From NCBI GenBank assembly GCA_035610365.1, contig CM069433.1, forward strand, positions 191,154,760-191,218,759: 64,000 bases of DNA. Direction: 5' to 3'. The position numbers and the translations under genes were made by a program. The notes beneath the pieces are model-generated. The model had not been told where the DNA came from, made no database searches, and was given only the letters and a program-made list of their open reading frames with translations. Positions 1 to 11,915 of this stretch are shown piece by piece. Numbering within the stretch: the stretch's first letter is position 1; every line of letters begins with the position of its first letter. Origin of the DNA: Aquatica leii. Its lineage: Eukaryota > Arthropoda > Insecta > Coleoptera > Lampyridae.

Positions 1-843
1 AAACTTAAACTCGTACAATTTGTGTACAATTCCGCGTACCGAACTATTCTATATTCTTACAGGACCTTTTTATCCCTGCTGTCCCCCGTGAACAAAACCG
101 GTGTCTGCCTTCAAATATCTGCAGCGTTCTGAATTTACGAAAAAAGAAACCCACGGTGGTATCTCAGGTAGGTGAAACCAATGTATAATATTATTATATT
201 TAAGGACTAAACTAATTATTGAACTTACAGCTAACACAAAAAATCAAATCGAACTTATCTTAAACTAAACTTATCTTGTTTGTTGTAGGGTATCACAGCT
301 GGTGGTGACTGTGTCCGAGGTGGAACGAGCAGATAAGGGGGTAGTCCGACACCCTGTTTACGTCCAGAACTGCTGCTGGAACCCGGTGGTAGTTCCCTAA
401 TTTTTTTTTGTCATATAAATATACCGAAGGTGGACACTTGGTGGTACAAAATCACACTTACCCACGATGTTGTTGGGGACTCCAATTATCGTATGATGTT
501 GCCCTGTGTTTGAAATCCGGTTCGCTAACCGTAAGCATAAGGTTCGTTTTTACCACTAATGCTTTTATTTAATTGTAGATTATAGCTGCTTAATTCCCCG
601 TAGGAGTCTATTAGCCCAGGTATCAATATTCGAATACCAGCCAACTAATTGACTTTATGCCGCCAATATTCTTACACACAGGTAAAATGCAACAACCTTT
701 CGAATGCGTATTTTTGGAGAAAGTGAAGAATTCCTTTGTGATAACAGTGATAATATATCAAAGGGTCACCAATAGGTCACTATAAAAATTCCCAGCACGT
801 TAAGTTGCCTATACTTCGGCGTTTGGATTTTTAACACGTTACA
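1..843 (-). mobile_element. Putative 3' LTR of the gypsy element at 985-3123 (inner end not fixed)
   Basis: Read on the minus strand, the DNA after the pol stop contains a purine run (plus-strand pyrimidines 844-859) followed directly by TGTAACGTG at 843. That is how a polypurine tract meets the TG start of a 3' LTR. A minus-strand AATAAA lies at 564-569. I could not place the far end of the LTR because no second copy is present for comparison; the sequence down to position 1 may be LTR or flank. Confidence 0.5.
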
Positions 844-984
844 TTCCCCTTTTTCTTCCAGGACGCAAAACTCGTTATTGCGTAGCCCTACTGTATGCTA
901 ACCTAATTCTAAACTAACTAAGTAACTTAAGAAATTCGATCTAATCGAAGCAATAAAAGAAAACAAAAAAATACTTCCAACTTC

Positions 985-3123
985 TTACTCACTGGTATGG
1001 AATGGTTTCAGGTCTTTGACGTTCCAAACTCCACAATTTTTCCCTCTGTCGTTTCGCAGCTCGTACGTCCAAGGAGACAATCGTTTAGCTATCATAAAGG
1101 GACCAACAAATCTTGGAGCTAACTTCGCAGAGAAATATTTTGTGGCATTCGACAATGCAAAGTTACGACGAAGAACCTGTTCACCAACATCATATGTGAC
1201 ATCTCTACGTCTGAGGTCGTAGTAGTGCTTATTCCTCTCATATGCCTTTATGAGTCGAGTTCGAACATCCGCGAATAACTTCGATAAATTACCAGTTCGT
1301 TCTATCTGTACATCTCGTACGTAGGTAAGCTTTTCTTCAACGTCCACTTTATGTTTATATTCTGTGCCCGTAAGGACCTGTTCTCGGCCAAAGAGAAGTC
1401 GGTAGGGTGAATAACCGGTTACCTCATGCTTAGCTGTACGAATCGCAGCACCGATTCTGGGAAGGTGACAGTCCCATTCACGCTGATTATCCTTCAGGTA
1501 AGCCATTAGCATAGTCTTCATCACCTTATTGACCCTTTCTATAGGATTGGCTTGAGGATGATACAAAGCGGTCGTTTTACGTTGTACAGAGTACATCTGG
1601 CACATCTCTTTAAACTTGCTACTAGCGAACTGTACTCCATTATCGGTAATTATAATTTGTGGTACACCGAACACTAGAAATATTTGTTCTTCAATTATTT
1701 TACACACTGCGGAGCTTGTAGGAGACCTTAACGGAAAGAATAAACAAAATTTACTAAGGTAGTCGCCTACCACTAGGATGTTCGTGTAACCCTGTTTTGT
1801 TCTTGGTAGAGGACCAACGAGATCGGCTGATATCATCTGCCATGGTAAGTCTACGACATTATGCCTAACCATCAAACCACTTGGCTTCTTTTGTTCAGGT
1901 TTGCATTTCTGACATACCACACAATTCCTCACATAGCGAGTTATATCACTTCTCATTTTAGGCCAGTAGTATTTCCGATTTATACGCGCTAGTGTTTTGG
2001 TGACACCGAGGTGACCTGCCAGTATCTCATCATGATGCTCCTTTAGGATTCTCCCACGTCTAGCCTTAGGGACTACTTCTACCCATTCTTCTTCTCGTAA
2101 GTTGGCTCTGACCCTCTTGTATAATTTATCTTCTTCTATTCTCCATATAGGATATCGCCTCGGGTTATTCTGCACCTTTTTGGTCATCGCCTGTATCCAG
2201 GGATCTTCTACAACTGTTTCTTCAGTCTCCAATACGTCAACGATCGGCACACCTCTGGACAAGGCATCTGGCACTACATGATCCTTGCCTTTCCTATGGA
2301 CCATCGTGAATTGGTACTGCTGCAGTCGTAACGACCATCGGGCTAATCTACCCTGCGGATCCTTCAAGTTGTTCAGCCATAACAGAGAATAATGGTCAGT
2401 CACTACCGTGAATTCGGCACCTTCGAGATAAGGTCTTAACTTCTCTATGCACCATATGACTGCCAAGCATTCACGCTCTGTAGTGCTATACTTCCTTTCG
2501 GCTTTCGTCAAGGATCGACTTAAATAGCAGATCACGCCATCGTTTCTTTGCGCATCCCTTTGGGTAAGAACTCCCGCTATTCCATAGCCACTGGCGTCGG
2601 TTTGCAATGTAAAAGGTAGATCAAAGTTTGGACATGTCAGTATTGGTGAAGAGATAAGTGCTGTCTTTATCTGCTGGTAAGCAACTTCGCAATCTGAAGA
2701 CCAGATAAACTTAACTGTCTTTCTTAGTAACCGTGTCAGAGGTTCGATTAGCGATGCATAGTTTGGTACGAATTTACGATACCAACTCGTCATGCCGATA
2801 ATACGTCTCACCTCGCTAACGTTCTTTGGATTAGGAAGATTCAAGATAGCCTGCACTTTGTCTGGATCAACATGAATACCACGGTCTGTGACTAGATATC
2901 CCAAGTACTTCAACTCTTTCCGGCAAAACTGACACTTTTCTTCCGAAAGTTTTAAGTTGGCATTCTGAAGTCTTGTGAAAACTTCCTGCAGCGTTTGGAG
3001 ATGCTTTTCAAAGGTGGGTGTGACAACAATGATGTCGTCTAAATAGACAAATACATATGGTTCTAGCTCGGGGCCTAATACTCTATCTATTAATCTTTGC
3101 CATGTAGCCGGGGCGTTATGCAA
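985..3123 (-). pseudogene. Ty3/gypsy Pol, 3' part (RT C-terminal half, RNase H, integrase)
   Basis: A single 712-codon frame covers the second half of a gypsy-type Pol. In order it has the end of the RT palm with YLDDIIV (about residues 27-33), the thumb, an RNase H-like domain with TDASGYGIAGVL (about 175-186), a zinc-binding HHCC integrase N-domain (H...H...CVVCQKC, about 367-410), and the integrase core with Asp in SADLVGPLP, Asp in ITDNGVQF and Glu in NPIERVN. The frame opens at HNAPATWQRL, which is normally mid-RT; just upstream (3124-3140) the frame is broken, so protease, gag and the RT N-terminus are missing here. RT, RNase H and integrase catalytic residues are all still visible, so truncation rather than point decay is the main damage. 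Family-level call is secure; the lineage is not. Confidence 0.93.
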
Positions 3124-4362
3124 ACATGCAACATTCTAAAAAGGTTTAGGAGCAAATTATTTAATTTGGAAATACAACATCAAGAATCAACGACTAACCT
3201 ACACGAAATAGAACTAATAATAATAAAAACAGACATGTACAACAAAAAATCAAAGTAAATGTTTAAAGTGACCTCTAAGCATTCATTGACAATATCCCAT
3301 TCGCTACTAAAACTTCTGGAGAACCTAACCAAGAATATCGCCTGAAATTGAGCTTTTTAAATGCCCCCATAAAAATAGTCGAAGGGGTTGAGATCAAGAA
3401 GTCTAAAAAGTCATTAGATAGATCCCCTACGACTGAGCAAATACTTGGTTTAACTATCCTCGCTAAATTGAGTGCAACCATCATCTTACTACTATGCCGT
3501 GTTATTGGACAGATTTGGATATTCTTCATTTGGATACTGTATGCCAGTACAGGAGCTATTTTGTCGTTTAAAAACTCAATCTTTCACCTGTCAACGCATC
3601 CCTAAAGAAAAATGGACCCAAGATACGGTTATCTACAATGCCGGCTTAAACGTTAACTTTTTGTAGAAACTGCCCTTCAGTTCTTATTTTCCAGTATTTA
3701 TTTACAAGAGACACATATCTACAGTTTTGCTGATTTACTTGAGCCAAAACCACTTTATACGTGTGCCATTTTTCCAACTTCAAATATTTTAAGACGGAAC
3801 TATTTCGTTGTCTACTGCCGGGTGGATAAGTGAGGAAATTGCCGGTGCTCAGTAAAAACAGTTATAGGCCACATTGAAACAAATCCGTGACTGATTGGAA
3901 AACTCAAAACGTAAAATCAAAATATAACAAATATCAAAAGGGTGCCAGGAAGGTTTATAGCTCAAAAGGGCTTATGAATCTTGTTAACCAAAAAACCCGC
4001 TCCTGTTGAGTACACTTTAAATAGAAATAAGTTTCTTAGAGTGTATTACACTAAAATCTGTAATTATTAAATTTGAAAAAAAAACGCGAAGGCCGTCGTA
4101 ATAAAAACTTTGTTACAGTGTCAATTTAACATTTATTAAAACTAAATCGCAAGCAAAATAAAAATCTAAAATTTAAAAGAAAATAACAGTTGAATTTGAA
4201 TAAGTACGCAAAAATATTTAAAACAAAACAAAAGTTACAATATGTAAATTACAAATGAATTACTCCATAGATCGATCAGGTACTACAAATTTAAAAAAAA
4301 GACCTTGTTTGCAATAATAATAAAGTCTCTAATTAGGAAATCGGCAGTTCGATCTTCACTGG
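3124..4362. other. No gene recognised
   Basis: This AT-rich stretch holds only short overlapping frames on both strands (for example 3275-3605) with no recognisable domain. It includes the point where the gypsy Pol at 985-3123 is cut off. No repeat, RNA gene or LTR end could be supported. Confidence 0.5.
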
Positions 4363-4748
4363 TCAGTTCAGCACCTCAATATAGCTATCGTACGTCGTAG
4401 TATAGTAGGGTCGGTTCTGGCTCACTCGGGTAAGATCGGTAAGAGATCGCGAAGTTTCGTTGCTATCGTTTCGTTTCGGGTATGCTCGATTTGCATTCGT
4501 ATTTGGTAAGTCCGGATAGATCGCATTGGTGGTGGGGGAATTGCAAAACGTCGTAGGAGTTGTTTCATTTCCGTTATGCTCGGATCTAGGTCTGTCGGAG
4601 AAGTTCGTAGTGATGGTGGAGATGCTATTGGGTGTATATAAAGGTAACATTGGTGAAGATTTAATATTAGTATCTTATTCGTTTTAATAAACTTAAGAAA
4701 GAAATTAAGATGGAATTGTTTTTTGTAAACTTGAATGAAACTTCTCAT
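4363..4748 (-). other. Two overlapping short frames of unknown meaning
   Basis: Frames of 95 and 108 codons overlap on the minus strand. The first is rich in Thr, Asn, Ser and Pro, the second begins with a hydrophobic segment. Neither shows a domain, and the overlap of two frames argues that at most one is real. The local base composition is more GC-rich than its neighbours, which can open frames by chance. I do not call a gene. Confidence 0.2.
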
Positions 4749-5228
4749 TTGGTTCCTAAAGTGTTTTAGTAAAATAGATGGTAAATTTGGAAAGCAAGTT
4801 ATGGGGGGTTGCAGTGTGTACCGACAATGTTCCTAACCTATTTTATAGTTGGGATTTTGACGGCGTTACTTGTCAATAAATTGGCTTTTGCTGTCATTAA
4901 ATCAAATGACAATTTTTCTACCTTCCTTACTAATTTATAGTTTTCTATATATCACACGTGGTATTTTTACCACAGGATGGCTTTTCAAAAACATTTCAAG
5001 TTACAAAATAAACATTACGTAAATTTATCAATAACAAAATAGAAAAAAACCTTAAAACTAAATCAGTTATTGATTTTACGAGTTTAGCGTCGTCATTAGA
5101 AAATCGTAAATTATGTCACATATTGTCTTCGAAATCTAACAATCGACAAATACAATAAATTTGTTATAAAATCGTGAGCTCACTTATCAGAACGGTTTAA
5201 CTTAATAGTTAATTTTGTTGATGTAAAT

Positions 5229-5973
5229 CAATGGTTTCCAAAGTGATGTCTACGGACCCCCAAGGGTCCCTGAAATCATTCCGAAGGTCCGTGAAAAATT
5301 AAAATTGATTTGGGATCCCTGAACAATGTCAGAGGGTCCGCAAGGTTTAATATAAAATTAAAACATTGTGACAGGTTTTCATTAATATGGAAATTGAAAT
5401 AAATAACAATGAATAAATTATTAGCGATTTTTACGTCCTAAGTAAAATATAAATATACACAGGTGCATAAAATACAAGTAATAATAGGCATTGCGACGAA
5501 TCAGACTTATCTATACCGGTTTATACAGTAACACAATTTGTACCAAGTAGTCTACAATATGATCTATAAAAAGTCCGTTATCTAATCAACAATTTAATTC
5601 TGTGTTATAAGTGATGTAAAGTGCATACAACAAATTTTCCTAGTCATGGACAAAAAGAAGTATGATTCTCTGTAATGTTACGCAGATAGCGTACTTTTGT
5701 TACGTAAGTATATTTTAATAAAATCGATATCTTTTTTCAATTAAATTAAATAAAAACATCTGAATTTTCTATACAGCTTGACGAGTCAACATTACCAGAA
5801 CACAAAGTTTTACTTTTAGTTTTGCAAAGAAGAAAAAACTTTCTAAATGTTTGGAAACTGATACAAAAGGTGAAACGTTATTTACTGAATAAAAAATATT
5901 TTTTGATGTAAAAAACTATGTTCTTTTAACTATGAAAATGGGTCCGTGGTCCATAAGAGTTTGAGAACCACTG
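5229..5973. mobile_element. Non-autonomous hAT-type DNA transposon (about 745 bp)
   Basis: The two ends are inverted relatives: the left end begins CAATGGTTTCCAAAGTG and the right end, read on the minus strand, begins CAGTGGTTCTCAAACTC. CAGTGGTTCTCAAA is the classic hAT terminal motif. Both ends continue into matching ACGGACCC blocks. The element is flanked by 8-bp direct repeats, ATGTAAAT at 5221-5228 and ATGTAGAT at 5974-5981 (7 of 8 identical), the target-site length expected for hAT. There is no transposase frame inside, so it would depend on an enzyme supplied elsewhere. Confidence 0.85.
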
Positions 5974-5981
5974 ATGTAGAT

Positions 5982-6789
5982 CCAGGATGAGTTTTTTGTT
6001 TGGTCGTAAAGCTGCCAGATAATATTAAAAAGCGATTCAATAATAAACTCGGGAACAAGTGATCGATAAGACCGTAAATTATACGAACTAGAAATTATTT
6101 CCACAAAAAAACTTAAATTTTACTATATTCATCTTCATTACTTCAACGGATATACCCGAGTACTTCTTATGGGTCGAATTAAAGTTTGCCAATTTCTTCT
6201 TTAAAACGAAAATTACTAATAGAATATCAACTCGGTACTACTTTCAAAGCTAAAACCACTGACGTAAATCTTTGTGAGCGAGACCTACAGTACAACAGAG
6301 ACGTGGAAAAAATGAGCAAAATTAAATCAAAACGCAGTACGCGTGGGCTTGATGAGGTTTATCATAAGAAACGGATAAATCATCAAAATGAAAACCAAAT
6401 ATAAATAACCAAAACAAACTAGCGTAGTGGAATATAAAATTACAGTTTTAATATATAAAACCAAAAACCAATTACTGACGGAACTACTAAATTACAAAAT
6501 GTACTTACAGCGTAGGACAATGAAATCGACCTAAATGACTAAGTGCATATGTACATTCAGTACATGAAAGTTACAATTAAGATGAATTTGAAATCTAACA
6601 AACCTCCTAACATATAGACCCATAAGTTTAGTAACCATAATATCAATTGAACAAGTTCATAGGGTGGTAGGTATCATCGTCGGCCAGATATTCGACAAAG
6701 TTTGAACAAAGGTTTAATGTACAAGCTAAAAAAGTGACTGCTTGACAACATATATCTAATACTACGTACTTGTCTATACCACAGAATGT
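5982..6789. other. No gene recognised
   Basis: AT-rich intergenic DNA. A 72-codon plus-strand frame (6186-6404) is Lys/Arg/Asn-rich, has no recognisable domain and is treated as chance. Confidence 0.4.
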
Positions 6790-7760
6790 TTCAAATCGAA
6801 TATGAACGTGTACTTACCAACCTGTTTTCTAAAGTCTCTGGTGTGCCCCAAGGGAGTGTACTAGGCCAGTAATATACTTATTATACATAGTAGATCTACC
6901 TACCAGCGAGGAAATTTTAATTGACAATCCACTAAGCAAACTAAGCTTGTATATAACTTTCTGTGAATTTACATTAGAGAATCTAATTAGCAATGGAAAA
7001 CACTACTTGATGTGTTTTTTGAGTTTTTCTGCGCGTTTTCTACTAGCAAATTATGTATACTTTTCGTAAATGAACTAACAGTAAACTGTCAATTGTCAAC
7101 TTAGTTTTAAAAAATTTATTGTAAACTTATGCTGAAAACTTGATGTCAGTTTTTAGTTGAGAGTTTATTTCAATTTGCAAAACTAAAGTCTCATACGAAA
7201 AATTACAGGAAGTTAATGGAACTGCACTACTCTACAGATGAAGATCCATCAATAACGTTAACAATACTGCAAACCCACTTCAACGTCATCAATCGAAGAC
7301 TGATCCCACATTATGACAGCACGAGGTACCTAGATATTCACTTAAATCGAAGTCTAACGTAGAGAACTTGTATATAGATCAAACGGAAACTACTTAACCT
7401 AATGGTTAGTAGGTACTACTGACTGCTTGGTAGACATTCACAACTCTCTATCCGTAATAAACTTCTAATTTATAAAGCTATACTCAAACTGATATTGCCA
7501 TACGGGATACAACTCTGAAGGACAGGATTTTCTACTCACCTAGCCATAATAGAAAAATTTCGGTCGACAAAGCTTTGAACCATCTTCAATGCACCGTACT
7601 ATATACATAAGCAATGCAGACATACAATTTTATTATACTGCAATCGGCAAATTGCGGGGGTAAGTGCATCGCCTTTCAGCATTACACTTTACAAATCGAC
7701 GTTACATCGCAAAAAGTTACTTATCAAATTACAAAAACTAAACCATCAAATGGCGCATTC
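6790..7760 (+). pseudogene. Decayed jockey-type LINE, RT C-terminal half
   Basis: Broken frames on the plus strand carry an RT motif of the GVPQGSVLG type at about 6840-6868. About 350 bp later come fragments typical of the region after the YADD box (a stretch reading LQTHFNVINRRL near 7268-7303, then RYLDIHLNRSLT near 7325-7360). A final block near 7465-7510 resembles the jockey 'IYKAILKPIWTYGIQL' region. Many stops and frameshifts are present and no long frame survives. The last block resembles the fragment at 30330-31990, so the two may belong to one family. Confidence 0.75.
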
Positions 7761-7852
7761 AAATTAATTTTAATAACTATGATTCTAATATAAAACAAAG
7801 ATTACTATCCTGTGGAAAACTGTCGGATTACAATCTTATAGTTCGGCAACCC

Positions 7853-8230
7853 TCATCTTCTTCGCGGTAACTTTGTCGTCGTTGAAAAACAGCACGAACG
7901 CTGCTCCCGTTTTCTAGTCGTCGAACCATTGATGTAATAACGCCAGGGCGGCGTTCCTTCTGCTCCCAATTGGAATCGGAAGTTCACTAGACTCGTTGGG
8001 TGACCTGACTCTCGTTTCGACCAGGCGCCCTCGGTAACCGATGTCATTGATCGCGCCGCGTGTTTTATCGTCCGGGACCTTTTTCCGAATGTTTTGAACA
8101 TTAGTGGTTTCCTGCAAAAACAAATCAAGCGGCAGAAAATTGTTTAAAACAAGGGTGGCCTTAGTAGAGATCGTGCTATAGGCCATTGCGGCTTTTACCG
8201 TTAACGGGCGTTGGGCATTTAGCAGTTTTT
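7853..8230 (-). pseudogene. R1-type LINE, C-terminal RT fragment
   Basis: A minus-strand frame reads AYSTISTKATLVLNNFLPLD followed by a basic, spacer-like stretch. This matches the conserved block of R1/TRAS-like ORF2 proteins that follows the RT ('AYRTVSTxAALVxAGxxPIDL'). Upstream in the same frame the residues NAQRPLTVKAAM fit the end of the preceding RT connection. Only about 120 codons remain, in two overlapping frames at the 3' side, so this is a relic. It is opposite in strand to the jockey relic next to it. Confidence 0.65.
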
Positions 8231-8999
8231 GAAGTTAAAGAATGTCTGTTTGCATCGTGACACCACCATTTATCTCATGTAATTATTGCTCCATGAGCAG
8301 ATTGTAAATAGTAGTGTTCTGACAATAAAAGAAATTCTAAATGATGCATAATAATTTATTTCGTTTTTGTGTACGTTAATAATCTGATTAAATAAAAGTT
8401 GGTAAATGTTAGTACATCTTTTCCATCGGAATATTTACATATTAATGTGATTAGAATAGATTGTCTTGTAAAGTGTAATCTTTATTTCCCGTGATGGATA
8501 AACACCGTGTGGTCGCAACTGGTTCTCATACTATGGGGACACTGTACTTCTATGATAATGGACCTTACATTTTATAACATTTTTTTGATACATTATTGTG
8601 TGTTTATTATATATGCGTGCTTTTAGCCCACTTTCCGTAATCAGGACCTCGGTACCTACTGGCAGGCCGTTAGTTAACTAACTCTTTTAATATAATGATG
8701 CTTGTGCACGTGTTTATATGTGGTAGGATGTAAACCTGTTATAATAGCTGTGTATTCGTTCAATTGACTTAAACTTGGGTTGTCCTAACTTTCCGATGTT
8801 TATTAATTCTTCGGCTATGATTGTTTGATAAATCTAAACTGTGCAATTATCTGGCATTTTATATTCAATTAGTAGACCGGAGGGGTTTTTTCGCCTGCGT
8901 GTGATTCATTTAACCTACTGCAGCTTTTTCACATATTAAGAGTAAGCAGTGTATAACGAACTTGATAAAAAAAGAGGGGAATTAGCTTAACGTTCACAG
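8231..8999. repeat. AT-rich DNA with a dispersed-repeat piece at about 8638-8690
   Basis: No gene is visible. The block at about 8638-8690 (accTCGGTACCTACTGGCAGG type sequence) is clearly related to about 44912-44960 (ACTAAGACCTCAATATTTAC then TGGCAGGCCGTCAGGTAAC), in the same orientation. This marks a dispersed repeat family also seen near 10640-10980 and 49320-49790. Confidence 0.55.
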
Positions 9000-10260
9000 C
9001 CACTGCAAAATGTCAGGCTTTTGTTTAGGGGGGGAGAAATTTTGGTGTAATTTTACCTATATCTTTTAAGGGGGTAATTTTTGTATAATTTTACTTATGA
9101 TTCTAAAATAATTTAAAAAAATTTTGTCGAACTATTTAAAGATGTTCAAAAAGACAGATCCCGTTAATTGATTGCGGTTGAAATTTTTGGCTGACATTTG
9201 CACGGTTTTGGTAGACCCCCACTGCTTGTCTTGCAGCTTGATCAGTCGATTAGTCGTGGAGTTCCGTCTCTCTCTTTTATCGTGTTTTTTTGCAGTCAGA
9301 ATGTTTTTTCTTTTTACTGTAGGCCTAATAGATTAACAGTTTGGCTTATGTATTTTTGCGTAGTTTTTCTTTTTTACAAGTAGCTTGTTCGTCGAATTTG
9401 TTGTGAGTCTAATGGTTTGCGTTAGGTGTGGTTCCATACCTTTCAAGGTAAAGTCAATAGAAATGTGGTTATTGATATGGACTGTTTTTGTGTAGATTTC
9501 AAAGTTCTTCGTTAAATCAAATAAAAATTAAAAAAACTGTTATATCGACTATGTCTGGTTTGCTACTAATGTTAGTCGGGTAGTATATCGGTTGTGGAGG
9601 TGCCGCTATGATAACGTTATTTTTTGAAGCGTAGTTCAGTAATTCTGTACCGTTGACGTTAGTTATGTTACACTGTCAGTTGTGGCGTTTAGGTCGCCGA
9701 GTACTATAGTACTGTGGTTTGAGTTAAAAATTTGGTTCCATTCAGCTTCCACTTGTGATGTAGCTAATCGTTACTAATGAGCTCTAGTTCTGTGCTTTCT
9801 GTGGTCGGTTGCAAAAAGTAATGCTGGTAGTTTTTTTTTTTTTTTTAATTAAAACGACCACTTCGCCTTTGCAGTTTGCGCGAAGGATTGAGATGTGTTG
9901 CGCTTATTGCAATGATGTTCGGTTTGTTCGAGTTGTTTAGCGCGTTTGCTTGCATAAACTAATTATGTTTTTTAAATCTTTTGTTGAAAATTGGCCCTTG
10001 TGCCGGGGTTGGACTTAACCAATTTTCCGCGGCAACTTTCCATTGTCGTTCGTGGTGTTTTAGGTACTGCAGTTATTGTGATACTGCTGTGATGAGATTC
10101 GTATTATTTCGTTCCGGAGAGTTCCATGCTTTATTTTTGGCCTGTCGGGGCATTTGATAGATGGTTGTATGTTCACATCCACAGTTAGCAGATTTAGCAT
10201 CAGGGTTTTTGACTTCGTCCATTAATGGATACTGTGGGATCCAGAACACTTCATAAATTT
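9000..10260 (-). pseudogene. Decayed jockey-type LINE: end of ORF1 and endonuclease domain
   Basis: Read on the minus strand, pieces of one LINE appear in the expected order. At about 10215-10140 there is a zinc-knuckle-like remnant (SANCGCEHTTIYQ). Then come parts of an APE-type endonuclease: NALNNSNKPNIIAISATHLN near 9960-9890 (the 'ISETHL' block), LRANCKGEVVVL near 9880-9845, IVLGDLNATTDSV near 9710-9670 (the GDLNA block) and APPQPIYYPTNISSKPDIVD near 9600-9545. The pieces lie in different frames with stops between them. The RT is absent: below about 9450 nothing is recognisable. Confidence 0.75.
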
Positions 10261-10385
10261 ATATTCTGCTGTACAATTTTCTTGCACATGGCTAAATAAT
10301 TGGCAGCAATGGCACTACACAATTTGGCCCTTAGATCTTAGAGATTCCGTGATGATATTGAGTCCTACTATGGTATTTACATTAT

Positions 10386-10575
10386 AAGTTGATTCTAAAC
10401 TTTGGCCAAATTAATGAGCCTTTCTTTTAGGAGGTTGGACAGAAGCAACTACCTCAGTAATTTTGCGACGTTTCGTGCTCAGGATGAACACTTTATTAGA
10501 CTCAGTAGTTGTTTCTGTCTAACCTTCTAAAAGAAGGAGTCATTAATTTGATCAAACTTTAGAATAACCGTTACC
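10386..10575. repeat. Imperfect hairpin with 75-bp arms
   Basis: The left arm (about 10386-10462) and right arm (about 10500-10575) are inverted copies of each other, including the pairs AGGAGGTTGGACAGAAGCAA / TTGTTTCTGTCTAACCTTCT and CCAAATTAATGAGCC / GGAGTCATTAATTTGATC. The loop is about 37 bp. The structure could form a long stem and is probably a small fold-back mobile element. No target duplication was identified. Confidence 0.75.
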
Positions 10576-10639
10576 AGGAGGCGAACCGTTCTATTATAAA
10601 TTGATTTATATTGCCTTTACATTTCCATTATGATCATCG

Positions 10640-10980
10640 GGGCGAGAATCGAGTTTTTGCCGTTCATTGTAGTTACTTTCAGGGCGTGGTAACCCTGTTC
10701 CATTTTTGCCATCGGGGTTGGTAACCATTCCCGACGCAACTATCCGCAAAAACGGTGTGATCCTTAAAAAAAGGAGATGCTAACACCGAGGGTTGCTTTA
10801 TGATGTCATATTCTATTGTAAGGTATTTATTATTTTTTATTCATACTATGGTGAATAAGCGGGAACACGCATAATGAAGGGCCACCACGACTAACATTGC
10901 TGACATTAATTTTAAGTCGGTTGTTATCGTACGATAATAATTTTTATGTAAGGGAATTGGAAGCGGCGTGTTAGTATTAT
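10640..10980 (+). repeat. Dispersed repeat, also at 49420-49790
   Basis: Two blocks are shared with the intron of the NRF-6-like gene in the same orientation: a block around CGCAAAAACGGTGTGATCCT (about 10745) matches CGCAAAAACGGCGTGATCCT (about 49468), followed in both by a run containing GTTAACACCGAGGG-like sequence; and GGGAATTGGAAGCGGCGTG (about 10951) matches TGGAATTGAAAGTGGCGCG (about 49744). No coding capacity is visible. The class of the element is unknown. Confidence 0.6.
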
Positions 10981-11159
10981 TATTAGTAACGCACTGTTGC
11001 CAACTCTATATTTTTCAACTACTCTATATATCAGAGTTTCTTAAAACCAAACGCCAACCAATCACGTGGAAGGATTTTACGATAAAAATTTGTATGCGCG
11101 TACCGGTAATACCAACCTGTTTTTTTATAAATAACAAAATAACTATGTAAGATTACCCG

Positions 11160-11915
11160 ACTACGCATCGGCAACTATTTATTTTTGAATTTTTAGAATC
11201 TCTTAAAGTTAAAGTGGAATGATACTTCCAGGAACCAAATAAACTCCAACTAACAGAAATGAATGTATCAGAAAAAGGTACTTGTTGCAAAGTCAACAGT
11301 AGTCGAAACGCTAGCAAAGCCAGAAAATCAACGCAGTCCCATATACCTTACCGAACGAAAACGAAACAGAAAAACCAACGAAAAAATTTCATGCAAAAAA
11401 ATATTCTGATTAAAAGTTGTACAAGTCGGACTACCTAAAAGACAAAGAAACAAATCAAGAAAATAGTTTTATGCCTAGGGGTTTCGAAACGTCTTAATGT
11501 GGCACTGTTGTCAATGACCTTCTAACTTTACAATTCTAAATATGCAAATTGCAATAATCAAAATATTGAAATTTCAAACAAAAACTCCGAATTGGCTGTT
11601 GGATAAGGAACTTCTATCAAAAGTTTACAAATAACAAACAACTTGTTTCATATTCTATCGAGTATTGTACAATAAATTTTAGTACTTTGTTATACCTTAT
11701 TGTATGTTTGTACTCGAGTGATTGGCGCACTCCGCTTCGCGTCAAGCTCCAAACTTTCCTCTCCGAGCAATAAAGTCGTACTTGCATAAATACCTGTTAA
11801 TAAACACTTTAACCCAACAAACGTATTAAGTTACAATAAATGCAATTTTAAACTCTTTTTGGCTTAACAAAGCATATTTGTGTACTCACTCTGTATAAAA
11901 AACAATTTGTAAATA
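11160..11915. other. Upstream flank of PSMD5 with a T-rich-element relative
   Basis: No gene is seen. About 11345-11460 is homologous, in inverted orientation, to 16900-17010 in the T-rich retroelement internal region (shared GACTACCTAAAAGACA and CCAACGAAAAA blocks). The 200 bp before the PSMD5 start codon presumably hold its promoter, but no clear TATA box or other core element can be assigned. Confidence 0.5.

Noticed and set aside
3275-3605. Overlapping frames on both strands after the first gypsy fragment
   Set aside because: Mutually exclusive frames, no motif and no splice signals that would join them to anything.
10968-11150. 60-codon frame upstream of PSMD5
   Set aside because: It lies in AT-rich DNA at the edge of a dispersed repeat and has no domain or splice support.
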